Counted from the stretch's first letter, positions 1 to 8,763 are shown. The stretch is 44,254 nucleotides of DNA from Acidobacteriota bacterium (GCA_947470805.1 CANIVU010000074.1:1-44254); one strand, 5' to 3'. Notes: generated by a model not told the origin, from the sequence alone. Numbers and translations: made by a program.

Positions 1-1437
1 ACGGCGGTGACGCCAACCGTGCACGGGGAAGGGAAGACGGTGACGACGATCGGCCTGGCGCAGGCGCTCTGCCGGCTGGGGCATCGAGCGGTGGCGACGG
101 TGCGGCAGCCATCGCTGGGGCCGGTGTTCGGCATGAAGGGCGGGGCGACTGGCGGGGGCCTTTCGCAGGTGTTGCCGCATGACCGGATCAACGTGCATTT
201 TACCGGCGATTTTCATGCCGTGGCGGCGGCGCAGAATACGCTGGCGGCGTTGATCGATGCGTCGATCTACCACGGCAATCCGCTGGACTTGGACCCGCAA
301 TCGATCGACTGGCCGCGGGCGGTGGACGTGAACGACCGGTCGTTGCGCGAAATCATCACGGGGCTGGGCGGACGGGTGAACGGGGCACCGAGAGAAACGG
401 GGTTCGTGATTACTGCGGCGTCGGAGATGATGGCGATCCTGGCGCTGGCCGAGTCGCTGGACGATCTGCGGAAGCGGATTGGGAATATTGTGATCGGCAC
501 GACGCGCGGCGGGCGGATGGTACGGGCTGCCGAACTGGGCGTGACCGGCTCGCTGTTGATGCTGCTGGCCGATGCGATTCATCCGAATCTGGTGCAGACG
601 AGCGAAGGCACGCCGGCGTTCGTGCATGCGGGGCCGTTCGCGAATATTGCGCACGGGACGGCGAGCGTGGCGTCGATCCGGATGGCGCTGGGGCTGGCCG
701 ATTATGTGGTGAACGAGACGGGGTTCGCCGCGGACCTGGGCGCGGAGAAGTTTTTCGATATCGTGATGCCGGCGAGCGGGCTGCGTCCGGATGTGGCCGT
801 GCTGGTGGCCAGCGTGCGCGCGGTGGCGGCGGCGGGCCGCGACAATCTGGCGCGGCATGTGGAGAACACGCGCGGGTTCGGCGTGCCGGTGATCGTGGGG
901 ATTAATCGTTTCCCGGGGGACACGGAGGCGGAACTGGCGGATTTGCAGGCGTATTGTGAGAAAACGCTGGGCGCGCCGTGCGCGGTGAGCGATGTATATG
1001 GGCAGGGCGGGGAAGGCGGGCGCGGGTTGGCGGAGTTGGTTGTGGCGTCTGGTAGCGGCGATGCGCGGCCGCTGTATGAGCCGGCGATGCCATTGGCGGA
1101 GAAGATCCGGACGGTGGCGCGGCGCATCTACCGAGCGGGGGAAGTGGTGATTGAGACGGCGGCGGCGAAGAAGTTGAAGAAGCTGGAGGAGAGCGGGTTC
1201 GGTCACTTGCCGGTATGCATTGCGAAGACGCAGTATTCGTTCACCGATAACGCGAAGGTGCTGGGCGCGCCGGAGGGGTTTGAATTCACGGTGAGCGATG
1301 CGTACCTGCGCGGTGGGGCGGGGTTCGTCACTGCCGTTGCGGGGAACATGTCGTTGATGCCTGGATTGGGCAAGACGCCGGCGGCGCTCCACCTGGACGT
1401 GGGGCCGGGTGGGGAACTGCTCGGTTTGGAGGGGTAG
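1..1437 (+). CDS. fhs: Formate--tetrahydrofolate ligase, 5' end cut off by the window
   Basis: ATP-dependent ligase that joins formate to tetrahydrofolate to give 10-formyl-THF, the entry to cytosolic one-carbon metabolism. The reading frame is open from base 1. The first visible residues (TAVTPT, then GEGKTVTT) match the family's N-terminal P-loop segment. The C-terminal end (GNMSLMPGLGKTPAA, then DVGPGG) matches the family's conserved GD-MPGLPK-PAA block. About 478 residues are visible against roughly 555 for the family, so some 60-80 N-terminal residues lie left of the window. The first internal ATG does not mark the true start. The next gene begins 22 bp downstream. No frameshift or missing motif is visible. 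Confidence 0.96.
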   Translation, partial: TAVTPTVHGEGKTVTTIGLAQALCRLGHRAVATVRQPSLGPVFGMKGGATGGGLSQVLPHDRINVHFTGDFHAVAAAQNTLAALIDASIYHGNPLDLDPQSIDWPRAVDVNDRSLREIITGLGGRVNGAPRETGFVITAASEMMAILALAESLDDLRKRIGNIVIGTTRGGRMVRAAELGVTGSLLMLLADAIHPNLVQTSEGTPAFVHAGPFANIAHGTASVASIRMALGLADYVVNETGFAADLGAEKFFDIVMPASGLRPDVAVLVASVRAVAAAGRDNLARHVENTRGFGVPVIVGINRFPGDTEAELADLQAYCEKTLGAPCAVSDVYGQGGEGGRGLAELVVASGSGDARPLYEPAMPLAEKIRTVARRIYRAGEVVIETAAAKKLKKLEESGFGHLPVCIAKTQYSFTDNAKVLGAPEGFEFTVSDAYLRGGAGFVTAVAGNMSLMPGLGKTPAALHLDVGPGGELLGLEG

Positions 1438-1445
1438 CTCTCTGC

Positions 1446-1451
1446 TAGATT
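1446..1451 (+). promoter_or_regulatory. -10-like TAGATT box just before the 1460 gene
   Basis: TAGATT is followed by 8 nt and then the ATG at 1460, with no Shine-Dalgarno sequence in the 22-bp gap after fhs. The spacing would start transcription almost at the ATG. It belongs to the TANNNT set described in the findings. No clear -35 box is visible. Confidence 0.35.
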
Positions 1452-1459
1452 GAAAATAT

Positions 1460-2743
1460 ATGCGTTTGTTTTTGGGACTTTGTTTTGCCACTGCCATGGG
1501 ATTTGCCGCCAACACCGGCAAGTCCGCGCCCGTAACCTTTCACAAAGACGTTCTGCCTGTTTTGCAGGCCAAGTGTCAGGGATGTCATCGACCGGGAGAA
1601 GCGGCGCCGTTTGCGCTGCAGACCTACCAACAGGCCCGCCCATTGGCGAAGGCGATGCGGGAGGCCGTGCTGACCAAGCGCATGCCGCCGTGGTTCGCCG
1701 ATCCGCACATCGGCAAGTTCACCAACGACTGGTCGCTGACCGAGGCTGAAGTGAAGACGATTGCGGCGTGGGCCGATCAGGGCGCGCCGGAAGGCAAGGC
1801 GGCCGCCGCCAAGCCGAATCCGGTGTTCACCAATGGCTGGCAGATTCCGCAGCCGGACATGGTGATTGAGATGCCGGAGCCGTTTGATGTCGCCGCGTCG
1901 GGGACAATCGACTACACCTACTACATCCTGCCGACTGGGCTGACCGAAGACAAATGGGTTTCGATGGCCGAAGCGCGGCCGGGCGCGCGGTCGCAGGTGC
2001 ACCACATTATTGCGTTCCTGCGGGAGCCGGGTTCGCCGTGGATGGCTGGTGAGCCGGTGGGCAAGGGCTTCGTTCCCAAGAAGGGTGGCAAAGGCGGGCC
2101 GGATGGATTCCTGGCCGGGTACGCGCCGGGGATGCTGCCGATGAAACTGCGGCCGGGGCAGGCGATGCTGTTGAAGGCCGGGACCGACGTCGTGTTCCAG
2201 ATGCACTATACGGCGAACGGCAAAACGGCGAAGGACCAGTCGAAGATCGGCGTGGTGTTCTCCAAGGAGCCGGTGAAGCAGCGTGTGCACATGATGCAGG
2301 TGCAGAATTTCCGGTTCGCGATTCCTCCGGGCGCCGATGATTATCCGGTGAAGGCGGCGATCACGCTGGGTGCCGACGTGGAACTGTTGGACCTGCAGCC
2401 CCACATGCATGCGCGCGGGAAGACGGCGTTGATGAAGGCTGTCTATCCGACGGGCGAGGAAGAGAAGTTGCTGGCCATCAAGTGGGATTTCAACTGGCAG
2501 TTGAACTACGATTTGCCCGTGGGGAAAATTCTCCCGAAGGGCACGCGGATTGAAGGCTTGAACACGTACGACAACACGCCGAACAACAAGTTCAATCCGG
2601 ACCCGAAGGTGGAAGTGCGGTGGGGCGACCAGAGCTGGGAGGAGATGATGATTAACTTCTTCCGCGTGGCTGTGGATGTGAATGTGCCTGTGCGTTCGTT
2701 GGTGGCGCGGCCGACGGCGGCGCCAAAGCCGGCGGCGGATTAG
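1460..2743 (+). CDS. Exported c-type cytochrome / copper type II monooxygenase-like protein
   Basis: 427 aa. Residues 1-23 form a signal peptide, so the protein is periplasmic. A single haem-binding CQGCH motif is at about residues 39-43, within a cytochrome-c-like N-terminal region. The C-terminal two thirds resembles the copper type II ascorbate-dependent monooxygenase (peptidylglycine hydroxylase-like) fold. Candidate copper ligands are the HH pair at 181-182 (VHHIIAF), the His of FQMHY at about 249 and the HMH triad at about 315-317 (PHMHARG). This architecture is recurrent in Acidobacteria and Planctomycetes and its substrate is unknown to me. The ATG is chosen because the signal peptide begins there. 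The next gene starts directly after this stop codon. Function is inferred from the motif set only. Confidence 0.87.
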   Translation: MRLFLGLCFATAMGFAANTGKSAPVTFHKDVLPVLQAKCQGCHRPGEAAPFALQTYQQARPLAKAMREAVLTKRMPPWFADPHIGKFTNDWSLTEAEVKTIAAWADQGAPEGKAAAAKPNPVFTNGWQIPQPDMVIEMPEPFDVAASGTIDYTYYILPTGLTEDKWVSMAEARPGARSQVHHIIAFLREPGSPWMAGEPVGKGFVPKKGGKGGPDGFLAGYAPGMLPMKLRPGQAMLLKAGTDVVFQMHYTANGKTAKDQSKIGVVFSKEPVKQRVHMMQVQNFRFAIPPGADDYPVKAAITLGADVELLDLQPHMHARGKTALMKAVYPTGEEEKLLAIKWDFNWQLNYDLPVGKILPKGTRIEGLNTYDNTPNNKFNPDPKVEVRWGDQSWEEMMINFFRVAVDVNVPVRSLVARPTAAPKPAAD

Positions 2744-3463
2744 TTGCCCGTTACCCGCCGGTCGTTTCTGGCTTTTCCGTTCGTGTTTCCGATTGGGTTT
2801 GATTCGCGTGGGCGGGTGACGCAATCGGAAACGCGTTCGGCCGAAGGGGGCTCCGACCCTTTGCCGCACGGAGCGCCGGCGATCGAGATGGTGCAAATAC
2901 CCGGTGGGAGTTTGACAGATGAACGGGGACGCCAGACGCTGGTGTCCCCGTTTTTATTGGGCCGCTACGAAGTGACCAATCAGCAGTGGAACGCCGTGGC
3001 GCGTTTGCCCAAGCGGAAGCGGGCGCTGCCAGTGCGGGTGATGGGGAAGGAGTCACCGTTCGGGTGGGAGTCGGAGCAGGCCGTGGAAATGGTGGCCTTC
3101 GATGATTGCCTGGAGTTCTGCGCGCGGCTGGCGCGGTTGACCGGGCGGGCGTACCGGCTGCCTTCCGAGTTGGAATGGAAGTACGCCTGTCGCGGCGGGA
3201 CGCGGAGCCGGTTTTGGTGGGGCGATCAGTGGCGCCCGGCGCTGGTGGCGATGCCCGGGGAGAAGGCTCCGAAGCCGCCGGGTTCAACGGGGTTCGCCAA
3301 TGCGTACGGGGTCTTCGACATTGTTGGCAACGTGGATGAGTGGGTGGCGCCGAGCGGGAAGGGCCGGGACCGGTTTCATCTGTTCCATGCGACGGCCGAT
3401 GAGAGCGACTGGTTGAGCGAGAAGTTTGTGCGGAACGGGTTGGGGTTTCGCGTGGCGGTGTGA
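2744..3463 (+). CDS. Exported SUMF1/formylglycine-generating-enzyme-family protein
   Basis: 239 aa, probable TTG start immediately after the TAG of the preceding gene, giving an N-terminus with a Tat-like TRRSFLAFPF stretch. The body carries family hallmarks: IPGGSLTDERG, FLLGRYEVTNQQW, RLPSELEWKYACRGG, GVFDIVGNVDEWV and a terminal GFRVAV. The two active-site cysteines that define true formylglycine-generating enzymes are not visible, and no sulfatase gene is nearby. It is therefore probably a general SUMF1-type (C-type-lectin-like) domain protein, not a sulfatase activator. Translational coupling to the cytochrome/monooxygenase gene suggests a shared role. It converges with the downstream minus-strand operon, with 8 bp between stop codons. 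Confidence 0.78.
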   Translation: MPVTRRSFLAFPFVFPIGFDSRGRVTQSETRSAEGGSDPLPHGAPAIEMVQIPGGSLTDERGRQTLVSPFLLGRYEVTNQQWNAVARLPKRKRALPVRVMGKESPFGWESEQAVEMVAFDDCLEFCARLARLTGRAYRLPSELEWKYACRGGTRSRFWWGDQWRPALVAMPGEKAPKPPGSTGFANAYGVFDIVGNVDEWVAPSGKGRDRFHLFHATADESDWLSEKFVRNGLGFRVAV

Positions 3464-3471
3464 GTCTTCGC

Positions 3472-4536
3472 CTAAATCGTCTGCGTGCGTCCGCTCTCGG
3501 CGGCGCGGTAGGCGGCGAAGACCGTCTTCAACGCGTGCAGGCTTTCGTCGGCTGTCAATACCGGCGCTTCCAACCCCATCGCCATGCGGACAACGTGCCG
3601 TACCCACGGCGTGTAGCCCGAGGGTTCCGTGGGCTTCCAGCGCTGCTCCGGCTGGCCGAAGATCTGCCAGGCGAGCGGGCCGGCCGGGTGCTCCTGGTTG
3701 ATTTCCAGCCAGCCCTTCGCACCCCAGAATTTGAAGAAGCCCTGCTTGCTTTTGTCGATGTAATAGCCCGAAGTCAGCGTGCCGAACGTGTTGTTGGCGA
3801 AGCGGAACGTGACGGCGGCGGAGTCCTCCGTATCGATGGGCTGGCCGCCAACATTACCCGTGAATCCTGCGATTTGAGTGATCTTTGATCCGGTAATGTA
3901 GCTGGCCATATCGAGCCAGTGGATGCCGAGCCAGATGAGATGCCCGCCGCCCGCGCGGCTCTTCTGCGCGGTCCAGGTCTTGTGATACGCCGGGCGGGTG
4001 AGCCGCGTTTGATCGGCGATGAGATGCATTTCCATGCCGTAGAGCTTGCCCAGCGCACCGCTCTGGATGATACGGCGCGCCTCTTTGAACGTGGGGTCGA
4101 TGCGGTTAGCAAACGCTAGGTTCAGGTGCAGCTTCTTCGCGTTCGCCTTGGCCGCGAGCGGAGCGAAGTCCTCGGCGCGCACGCAGGCGGGCTTTTCGGC
4201 CATGACGTGGCAACCGGCGTCGAGCGCGGCGTGAATCACCGCCGGGGCGAGTGTCGCCTCCATGGGGATCAGCGCCAGCGGCGGCTTGTGGGCAGCGAGC
4301 AGCGCTTTCGCCGATGGATACGCCGCGGCGAATTTGCCGCCGAGCGCCTTGCGCGCCGCCGCTTCCACGGCGCTATCAGCCACGAAGACCCTGCCCACTT
4401 CGGGCGCGAGCGCGAGACCTTCGAGATAGGCGCTCAGATGCGGTCCGTCGGTCTGTGTAAGCAGGGCCACGTCAATCGTAGCGGGTGCGGCGGCAGCGGC
4501 GAGCGGGGCGGCAAGAAGGAACGTGCGGCGGTGCAT
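3472..4536 (-). CDS. Exported Gfo/Idh/MocA-family oxidoreductase (last gene of the 8056-3472 operon)
   Basis: 354 aa. It starts MHRRTFLLAAPLAAAAAPA, a Tat-type signal, so it is predicted to be periplasmic. The family's catalytic Lys motif is present as MAEKPACV, and the fold of a nucleotide-binding N-terminal domain followed by an alpha/beta substrate domain is recognisable (LIWLGIHWLDMASYITG). The usual glycine-rich GxGxxG dinucleotide loop is degenerate (ALLTQTDGPHLSAY), which sets it apart from its upstream neighbour. Such proteins interconvert or oxidise sugars with NAD(P), but the substrate cannot be read from sequence. Its start lies 3 bp after the stop of the upstream paralogue, so the two are translationally coupled. 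Confidence 0.88.
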   Translation of the reverse strand: MHRRTFLLAAPLAAAAAPATIDVALLTQTDGPHLSAYLEGLALAPEVGRVFVADSAVEAAARKALGGKFAAAYPSAKALLAAHKPPLALIPMEATLAPAVIHAALDAGCHVMAEKPACVRAEDFAPLAAKANAKKLHLNLAFANRIDPTFKEARRIIQSGALGKLYGMEMHLIADQTRLTRPAYHKTWTAQKSRAGGGHLIWLGIHWLDMASYITGSKITQIAGFTGNVGGQPIDTEDSAAVTFRFANNTFGTLTSGYYIDKSKQGFFKFWGAKGWLEINQEHPAGPLAWQIFGQPEQRWKPTEPSGYTPWVRHVVRMAMGLEAPVLTADESLHALKTVFAAYRAAESGRTQTI

Positions 4537-4539
4537 GGG

Positions 4540-5784
4540 TTAGCCTTTCGGGGTAGACCAGTGGGCGCGGTAGGCGCGGCGCAGCAGCGCGTTGGCCTCG
4601 CGGTCCTCGGGAATGGTTTCAGATTTGGGATCGAAGCGGATGGTGCGGCCTGTGCGGGCGACGACGTTGCCCAGGTGGGCCAGCGCGGTGGAGAGATGCC
4701 CCTCTTCGATTTCGACTTTCGGGGTGGCACGGGATTTGACGCAATCGAGAAAGTTGCGGGCGTGCGGCTCGTCGATATTACCGCCTTCGTGCTGGTCCTC
4801 GTGGACGAGGTTGTTCTTGTCGTCGTAGACGCGGAAGCCCCACTGTTTGCCCTGGAAATGGCCGAACTGGGCGACGCCTTTATCGCCATATACGGCGACG
4901 CCGTTGTCGCAGGCCTCCAGGCCATACGGGTTCCACAGGCGCTGCTCGTACTGGATGAGTTTGTCGCCGTAATCGTAGGTGATGTTCATCGTGTCCGGCG
5001 TCTGCTGGTCGTCATCGAAGTACATCTTTTTGCCCATGCCGGAGACCGATTGCGGTAGGCCCACGCCAAGCGCGCGGCGGGCGATGTCGAGTTCGTGAAC
5101 GCCATCGTTGCCGATATCGCCACAGCCATAATGCCAGTGCCAGTTGACGGTGGAGTGGAAGTGGTTGCGGTTGAACGGGCGCAGCGGCAAGGGGCCGGTC
5201 CAGATGTCGTAATCGAGTCCGGCCGGCACCGGCTCATCGGGTTTGCGGCCGATATTGCGGCGCAGTTGCACGTTCCATACCTTGGCCATCAGCACGCGGC
5301 CGAGCTTGCCGGACTGCGCGTAGTCGTGAAATCGCTGCGTGACCGGGAGGCTCGGAAGTTGCGTGCCCGTCTGCACGATGCGACGATGTCGCCGGGCGGC
5401 CTCGACCATCAAACGGCCTTCGTGCAGATTGTGGGAGACAGGCTTTTCGACATAGACATCCTTACCGGCGGCGCAGGCGAGAATGGTGCCCGGGGCGTGC
5501 CAGTGAAGCGGGGTGCCCATGACAATGGCGTCGATGTTCTTATCTTCGAGGCAGCGTCGGATATCACTAACCAACGGCGGGCGCTGGCGGCCGGACTTTT
5601 CGATGAGTTGCATGGCCGGTTCGACGACGGTGGAATCGACGTCGCAGACATAGGCGATATCGACATCGGGCATGGCCGCGAAGGCCTGCGTGAGGTTGCG
5701 GCCGCGGCCACGAACGCCCATGAGCGCGATGCGGACGCGGTTGGACGGCGCTGCTGCGGCTAGAAGGAGAGAGCGGCGGGTCAT
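4540..5784 (-). CDS. Exported Gfo/Idh/MocA-family oxidoreductase
   Basis: 414 aa with an N-terminal MTRRSLLLAAAAP Tat-like signal. A good Rossmann loop is present (ALMGVRGRGRNL), and the catalytic EKP motif reads YVEKPVSHN. The C-terminal domain contains the long conserved stretch of this acidobacterial/planctomycete subgroup (WHWHYGCGDIGNDGVHELD, CDNGVAVYGDKG). It probably oxidises or epimerises a sugar or sugar-derived substrate with bound NAD(P) in the periplasm; the substrate is unknown. Its ATG overlaps the stop of the upstream agmatine-deiminase-like gene in an ATGA arrangement (5781-5784), and it is followed after 3 bp by a second, shorter paralogue. Confidence 0.92.
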   Translation of the reverse strand: MTRRSLLLAAAAPSNRVRIALMGVRGRGRNLTQAFAAMPDVDIAYVCDVDSTVVEPAMQLIEKSGRQRPPLVSDIRRCLEDKNIDAIVMGTPLHWHAPGTILACAAGKDVYVEKPVSHNLHEGRLMVEAARRHRRIVQTGTQLPSLPVTQRFHDYAQSGKLGRVLMAKVWNVQLRRNIGRKPDEPVPAGLDYDIWTGPLPLRPFNRNHFHSTVNWHWHYGCGDIGNDGVHELDIARRALGVGLPQSVSGMGKKMYFDDDQQTPDTMNITYDYGDKLIQYEQRLWNPYGLEACDNGVAVYGDKGVAQFGHFQGKQWGFRVYDDKNNLVHEDQHEGGNIDEPHARNFLDCVKSRATPKVEIEEGHLSTALAHLGNVVARTGRTIRFDPKSETIPEDREANALLRRAYRAHWSTPKG

Positions 5785-6809
5785 GCGGGCTCCTGTTGGG
5801 TGACGCGGTGGATCGTGCCTCCGCCGGCGGCGAGTGCATCGCAGTTGATCGGAATTACCTGCCTCGCGGGAAAGAGTTTTTGTAGCGTGGCGCGGGCGGC
5901 GGCGTCGGTTTTCGCATCGCCAAACTCGTGCGTGATGACGGCGCCGTTGCAGACGTAGTAGCCAAGATAGGTGGCGGCGAGATCCATCGGCCGCAACTTG
6001 GTGCGCGGTTTGGCTGGCGCCTTCAGCGGCACCAGTTCCAAGGCGCGGCCGGTTGAGTCGGTTGCGGCCTTGAGGATCTTCAGATGTTCCTTCGTGATGG
6101 GATTCGCCGGATTGTCCGCGTAGACCACAACGCCGGGCGCGGCGAAGCGGGCGTAGAAACTGGTATGGCCGTCGGTGAAATCCGCGCCCGTCCCACCCGG
6201 GAGCCAGATGATTTTCTCCAGACCCAGCAACGGGCGCATGGCGAATTCAAAATCGGCCTTGGTGATGCCGATGTTTCGATTCTCGTTGAGCGTGCAGCTT
6301 TCGGCGATGATGGCGGTGCCCCGGCCATCGACTTCGATGGCGCCAGCTTCGAGGATCAGGTCCGACTGCAGCCGCGCGGCGCCCGACTTGCGTGCGATGA
6401 ATGAGGCCACTTCGGCATCGCGATCATGGGCCTGTTTTTCGCCCCAGCCGTTGAAGTTGAGATCGACGGCGGCCTTGTTTTTCGCGGCGCCGAGCACGAA
6501 GACCGGCGCCGTGTCGCGCGCCCAAAGATCGTCGAGCGGGGCTGGAATCTGTTCAATGCCAGCCGGTAAAACCTGACGCGCTTCCATCCGCAGCGTGGGC
6601 TCGACCAGCATGCTGACGGGCTCAAAGCGCGCGATGGTTTCGGCGATGGTGGCCAGGTTGCGCTGCACATCGTGAATGAGCCGTGCGCCCCAGATATTCT
6701 GGTGAGCGCCGAAGGTCATCCACGTCCGCTTATGCGGAGCGGACTCCTCCGGCATGCGCCAACGGAAGGGCGCCGCGGCGGCCAGCAGCAAAGCGCGGCG
6801 GGAGATCAT
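5781..6809 (-). CDS. Exported agmatine deiminase/PPAD-family protein lacking the catalytic cysteine
   Basis: 342 aa, starting MISRRALLLAAAAP (Tat-like). The start at 6809 is set by the ATGA overlap with the upstream esterase gene. The fold is clear: WARDTAPVF (first guanidinium-binding Asp, D99), ILEAGAIEVDGRGT, WLPGGTGADFTDGH (catalytic His, H215) and the C-terminal GGGTIHRVTQQ. Known active members read GGG-IHC-TQQ with Cys as nucleophile and DGHVD around the His. Here the Cys position is Arg335 (CGC, one base from TGC) and the second Asp is Ser217. It is thus probably not a hydrolase of guanidines but a binding or structural pseudoenzyme. The nearby Cys323 is not at the nucleophile position. 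Confidence 0.9.
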   Translation of the reverse strand: MISRRALLLAAAAPFRWRMPEESAPHKRTWMTFGAHQNIWGARLIHDVQRNLATIAETIARFEPVSMLVEPTLRMEARQVLPAGIEQIPAPLDDLWARDTAPVFVLGAAKNKAAVDLNFNGWGEKQAHDRDAEVASFIARKSGAARLQSDLILEAGAIEVDGRGTAIIAESCTLNENRNIGITKADFEFAMRPLLGLEKIIWLPGGTGADFTDGHTSFYARFAAPGVVVYADNPANPITKEHLKILKAATDSTGRALELVPLKAPAKPRTKLRPMDLAATYLGYYVCNGAVITHEFGDAKTDAAARATLQKLFPARQVIPINCDALAAGGGTIHRVTQQEPA

Positions 6810-8056
6810 CGCAGGTAGGCCTTCATGAACTGTAGAAAGACGTCCCAATCCGCGGGGACCATACCGTGTCCGCCGTCGTGCATATGGTATCCGAGTGTGG
6901 TCATGACAGTCTCTCCGGCAGGTGGGACATCCTTGGCGGCGAGGGCGGTTTGGCCGAGCAGCTTGTAGACAGGCGCGGCGGCGAGCGCGGCCAGATACTC
7001 GCCCTTCGGGTCGGACCATTTGTCGGTGGTGCCTGTCTGCAATAGCAACGGGCGCGGCGCGATCAGAGCAATCAACATGTGCGCATCGATGGGCGAATCG
7101 CCCGGATTCTGCGCGTATTTGCTGTAGTTTTGCGCGAACTGATACGGGTAGCGGGTGGGCGCGGTGAGGTGGGCGATGGTCTCGCCGTAGTTGCGGCGGG
7201 AGAGCGCGGCGCCGCCTTCGCCGGAACAACTGGCGATCACCATGGCGAAGCGCGGATCGTGCGCGCCGGTCCACAATACGGTCTTGCCGAGACGGGAGAC
7301 GCCCGTGACGGCGACCTTCCTAGCGTTCACGTGTTTATCGGTTTCCAGGTAATCCAGCGCCCGCGACAGTCCCCAGGCCCACGCCGAGATCGTGCCCCAT
7401 TCATCGGGCTTTGGCGCCGGGAACAGGGCCCGGACGCCGTGCGCGATGCCGCCATTGAAATCGGGGTCGATATCGCCGTAGTAAACCGTGGCGACGCCGA
7501 ATCCGGCTTCGAGAAAAGGTTCTACCTTCAAACGGCCGAAGCCGCGCCCAGCAGGCACCGGTACGCGTTGTTTTTCGCGATTCCAGATAAGGCCGGGGCG
7601 AATGCCGGGATCTTCGACGGCGGCCGAGTTTGCCGAGAATCCGGCGTTCAATAACAGCGGGACGGGGCCGGTGGCGTTGGCCGGGGTGTATACCAGCAGG
7701 TCCATTTTAGGCCCGTCGTTATTGGGCCCGAAGTAGATGGTGATCTGTTTGCGAAGCGCCTTGCCGTTGAGCGCGGGCGTACCCTTATCGAAGACGTCGA
7801 AACGGATCTTCTTCGGCGCGGGCGGTGTTCGGCCGAACTGCAACTCCTCGAACAGGTGAAGAATTTCCGTACGCCGTCTGGCCCACGCTTTGGCGTCGCG
7901 CACTGGCTTGCCGTTGGCCATCGTCAGCGGATCGGGCAGCGTGTAGACACCCGATTTGGCATCGGTATAGTTCACCGGAATGTCAGCGATTTTGTCCGAC
8001 GGGTAGTCGTCGATCTGCGCCGATAAGGCCACGGCGGTGAAGAGGAATAATTTCAT
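6806..8056 (-). CDS. CE15-like glucuronoyl esterase (alpha/beta hydrolase), exported
   Basis: 416 aa, first gene of the minus-strand operon ending at 3472. A short signal peptide (MKLFLFTAVALSAQ) predicts export. The nucleophile elbow reads GVSRLGKT, the carbohydrate esterase family 15 version in which Ser is followed by Arg and Lys is three residues further on. It is followed by SGEGGAALSRR, and the catalytic His is likely in GYHMHDGGH. CE15 enzymes hydrolyse the ester between 4-O-methyl-glucuronate on xylan and lignin alcohols. The acid residue is not at the canonical fungal ES position (here CS), so a Glu or Asp later in the fold, perhaps in TDKWSDPKGE, may serve. Annotation as acetylxylan esterase is the main alternative. 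Confidence 0.85.
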   Translation of the reverse strand: MKLFLFTAVALSAQIDDYPSDKIADIPVNYTDAKSGVYTLPDPLTMANGKPVRDAKAWARRRTEILHLFEELQFGRTPPAPKKIRFDVFDKGTPALNGKALRKQITIYFGPNNDGPKMDLLVYTPANATGPVPLLLNAGFSANSAAVEDPGIRPGLIWNREKQRVPVPAGRGFGRLKVEPFLEAGFGVATVYYGDIDPDFNGGIAHGVRALFPAPKPDEWGTISAWAWGLSRALDYLETDKHVNARKVAVTGVSRLGKTVLWTGAHDPRFAMVIASCSGEGGAALSRRNYGETIAHLTAPTRYPYQFAQNYSKYAQNPGDSPIDAHMLIALIAPRPLLLQTGTTDKWSDPKGEYLAALAAAPVYKLLGQTALAAKDVPPAGETVMTTLGYHMHDGGHGMVPADWDVFLQFMKAYLR

Positions 8057-8089
8057 GGAACGCGTTCCGGTTTGGCGAACTCCGCAGCC

Positions 8090-8095
8090 ATTATA
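8090..8095 (-). promoter_or_regulatory. Perfect TATAAT -10 box upstream of the esterase operon
   Basis: On the minus strand TATAAT lies 33 nt before the ATG at 8056. The -35 position (around 8113-8119) holds only a weak match. This is the only obvious promoter ahead of the four-gene operon, and unlike most starts in this window it leaves room for a 5' leader. Confidence 0.5.
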
Positions 8096-8215
8096 CGCGG
8101 CAGGCGGTAAACCCGTGTGCGGGATGTGTTGGGACGTAGATCGCGGCGTCCGAGGGACGGAACGTGTGTTTGAACACCACGCCCAGGTAGAGAAGCGCGA
8201 ATCGCACGATTCAAG

Positions 8216-8731
8216 CTACTGGTTGTTGATGACGATCGTCCCGCGGCTGTTGTCGGACGGATCGATCCATGTGCCCTTGGCGCCCGTGGCCGCCATCGTC
8301 ATCGAGTAGGTGCAATGCAGGTGAGCGCCGCCCGCTCGGATGGCTTCGGTTTCCTCAAAAGTAAGCACGGCACCGGATAGCTTGCCGCGGATTCGGTGCA
8401 CGCTGCTCAGAGATGTCCACGTGATCTCGCCAACGATGGCACCGTTGGCCGGCGTATGGCTGGTGATGCGGATCTTGAAAGGCCAGACGCGCCCATTGGC
8501 GTGGGCTTCGCCGGTTAGCGCTGTGCCACCGGTAAAGGAGCTGGAAAAATCGCCGCCGACGTAGAGAACGGTCTTCACATCGGCCCGCTGATAGGTAACG
8601 CGCCGGCCATTGGAAAGTACGACGACCAATTGCTGCCAGCCGGGATCGGTGCGAAGCGCGAGTTCTTCTCCATCCGGCGCGGTCTGCGCGGGGCAGAGAA
8701 GGGCAGTCAACAGAATGAGCAGGAAGGGCAT
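8216..8731 (-). CDS. Small exported protein of unknown function
   Basis: 171 aa. The N-terminus (MPFLLILLTALLCPAQ) is a signal peptide and the rest is predicted to be beta-rich, with many alternating hydrophobic residues (TYQRADVKTVLYVGGDF, FKIRITSHT, AIVGEITWTSL). No domain is recognised. A good Shine-Dalgarno AGGAGG stands 8 nt before the ATG, one of the few clear ones in this window. A gap of 159 bp separates it from the downstream esterase operon, which has its own TATAAT box. The upstream gene ends 32 bp away, so read-through from it is possible. Two cysteines are visible, one of them just before the predicted cleavage point; a lipoprotein is possible but no canonical lipobox is seen. 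Confidence 0.75.
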   Translation of the reverse strand: MPFLLILLTALLCPAQTAPDGEELALRTDPGWQQLVVVLSNGRRVTYQRADVKTVLYVGGDFSSSFTGGTALTGEAHANGRVWPFKIRITSHTPANGAIVGEITWTSLSSVHRIRGKLSGAVLTFEETEAIRAGGAHLHCTYSMTMAATGAKGTWIDPSDNSRGTIVINNQ

Positions 8732-8763
8732 ACGGGGAACCTCCTGCCCTCATGGCAGCACCG

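Noticed and set aside
2744-3463. Formylglycine-generating enzyme function for the SUMF1-type protein
   Set aside because: The two active-site cysteines are not visible and no sulfatase is present, so only family membership is claimed.
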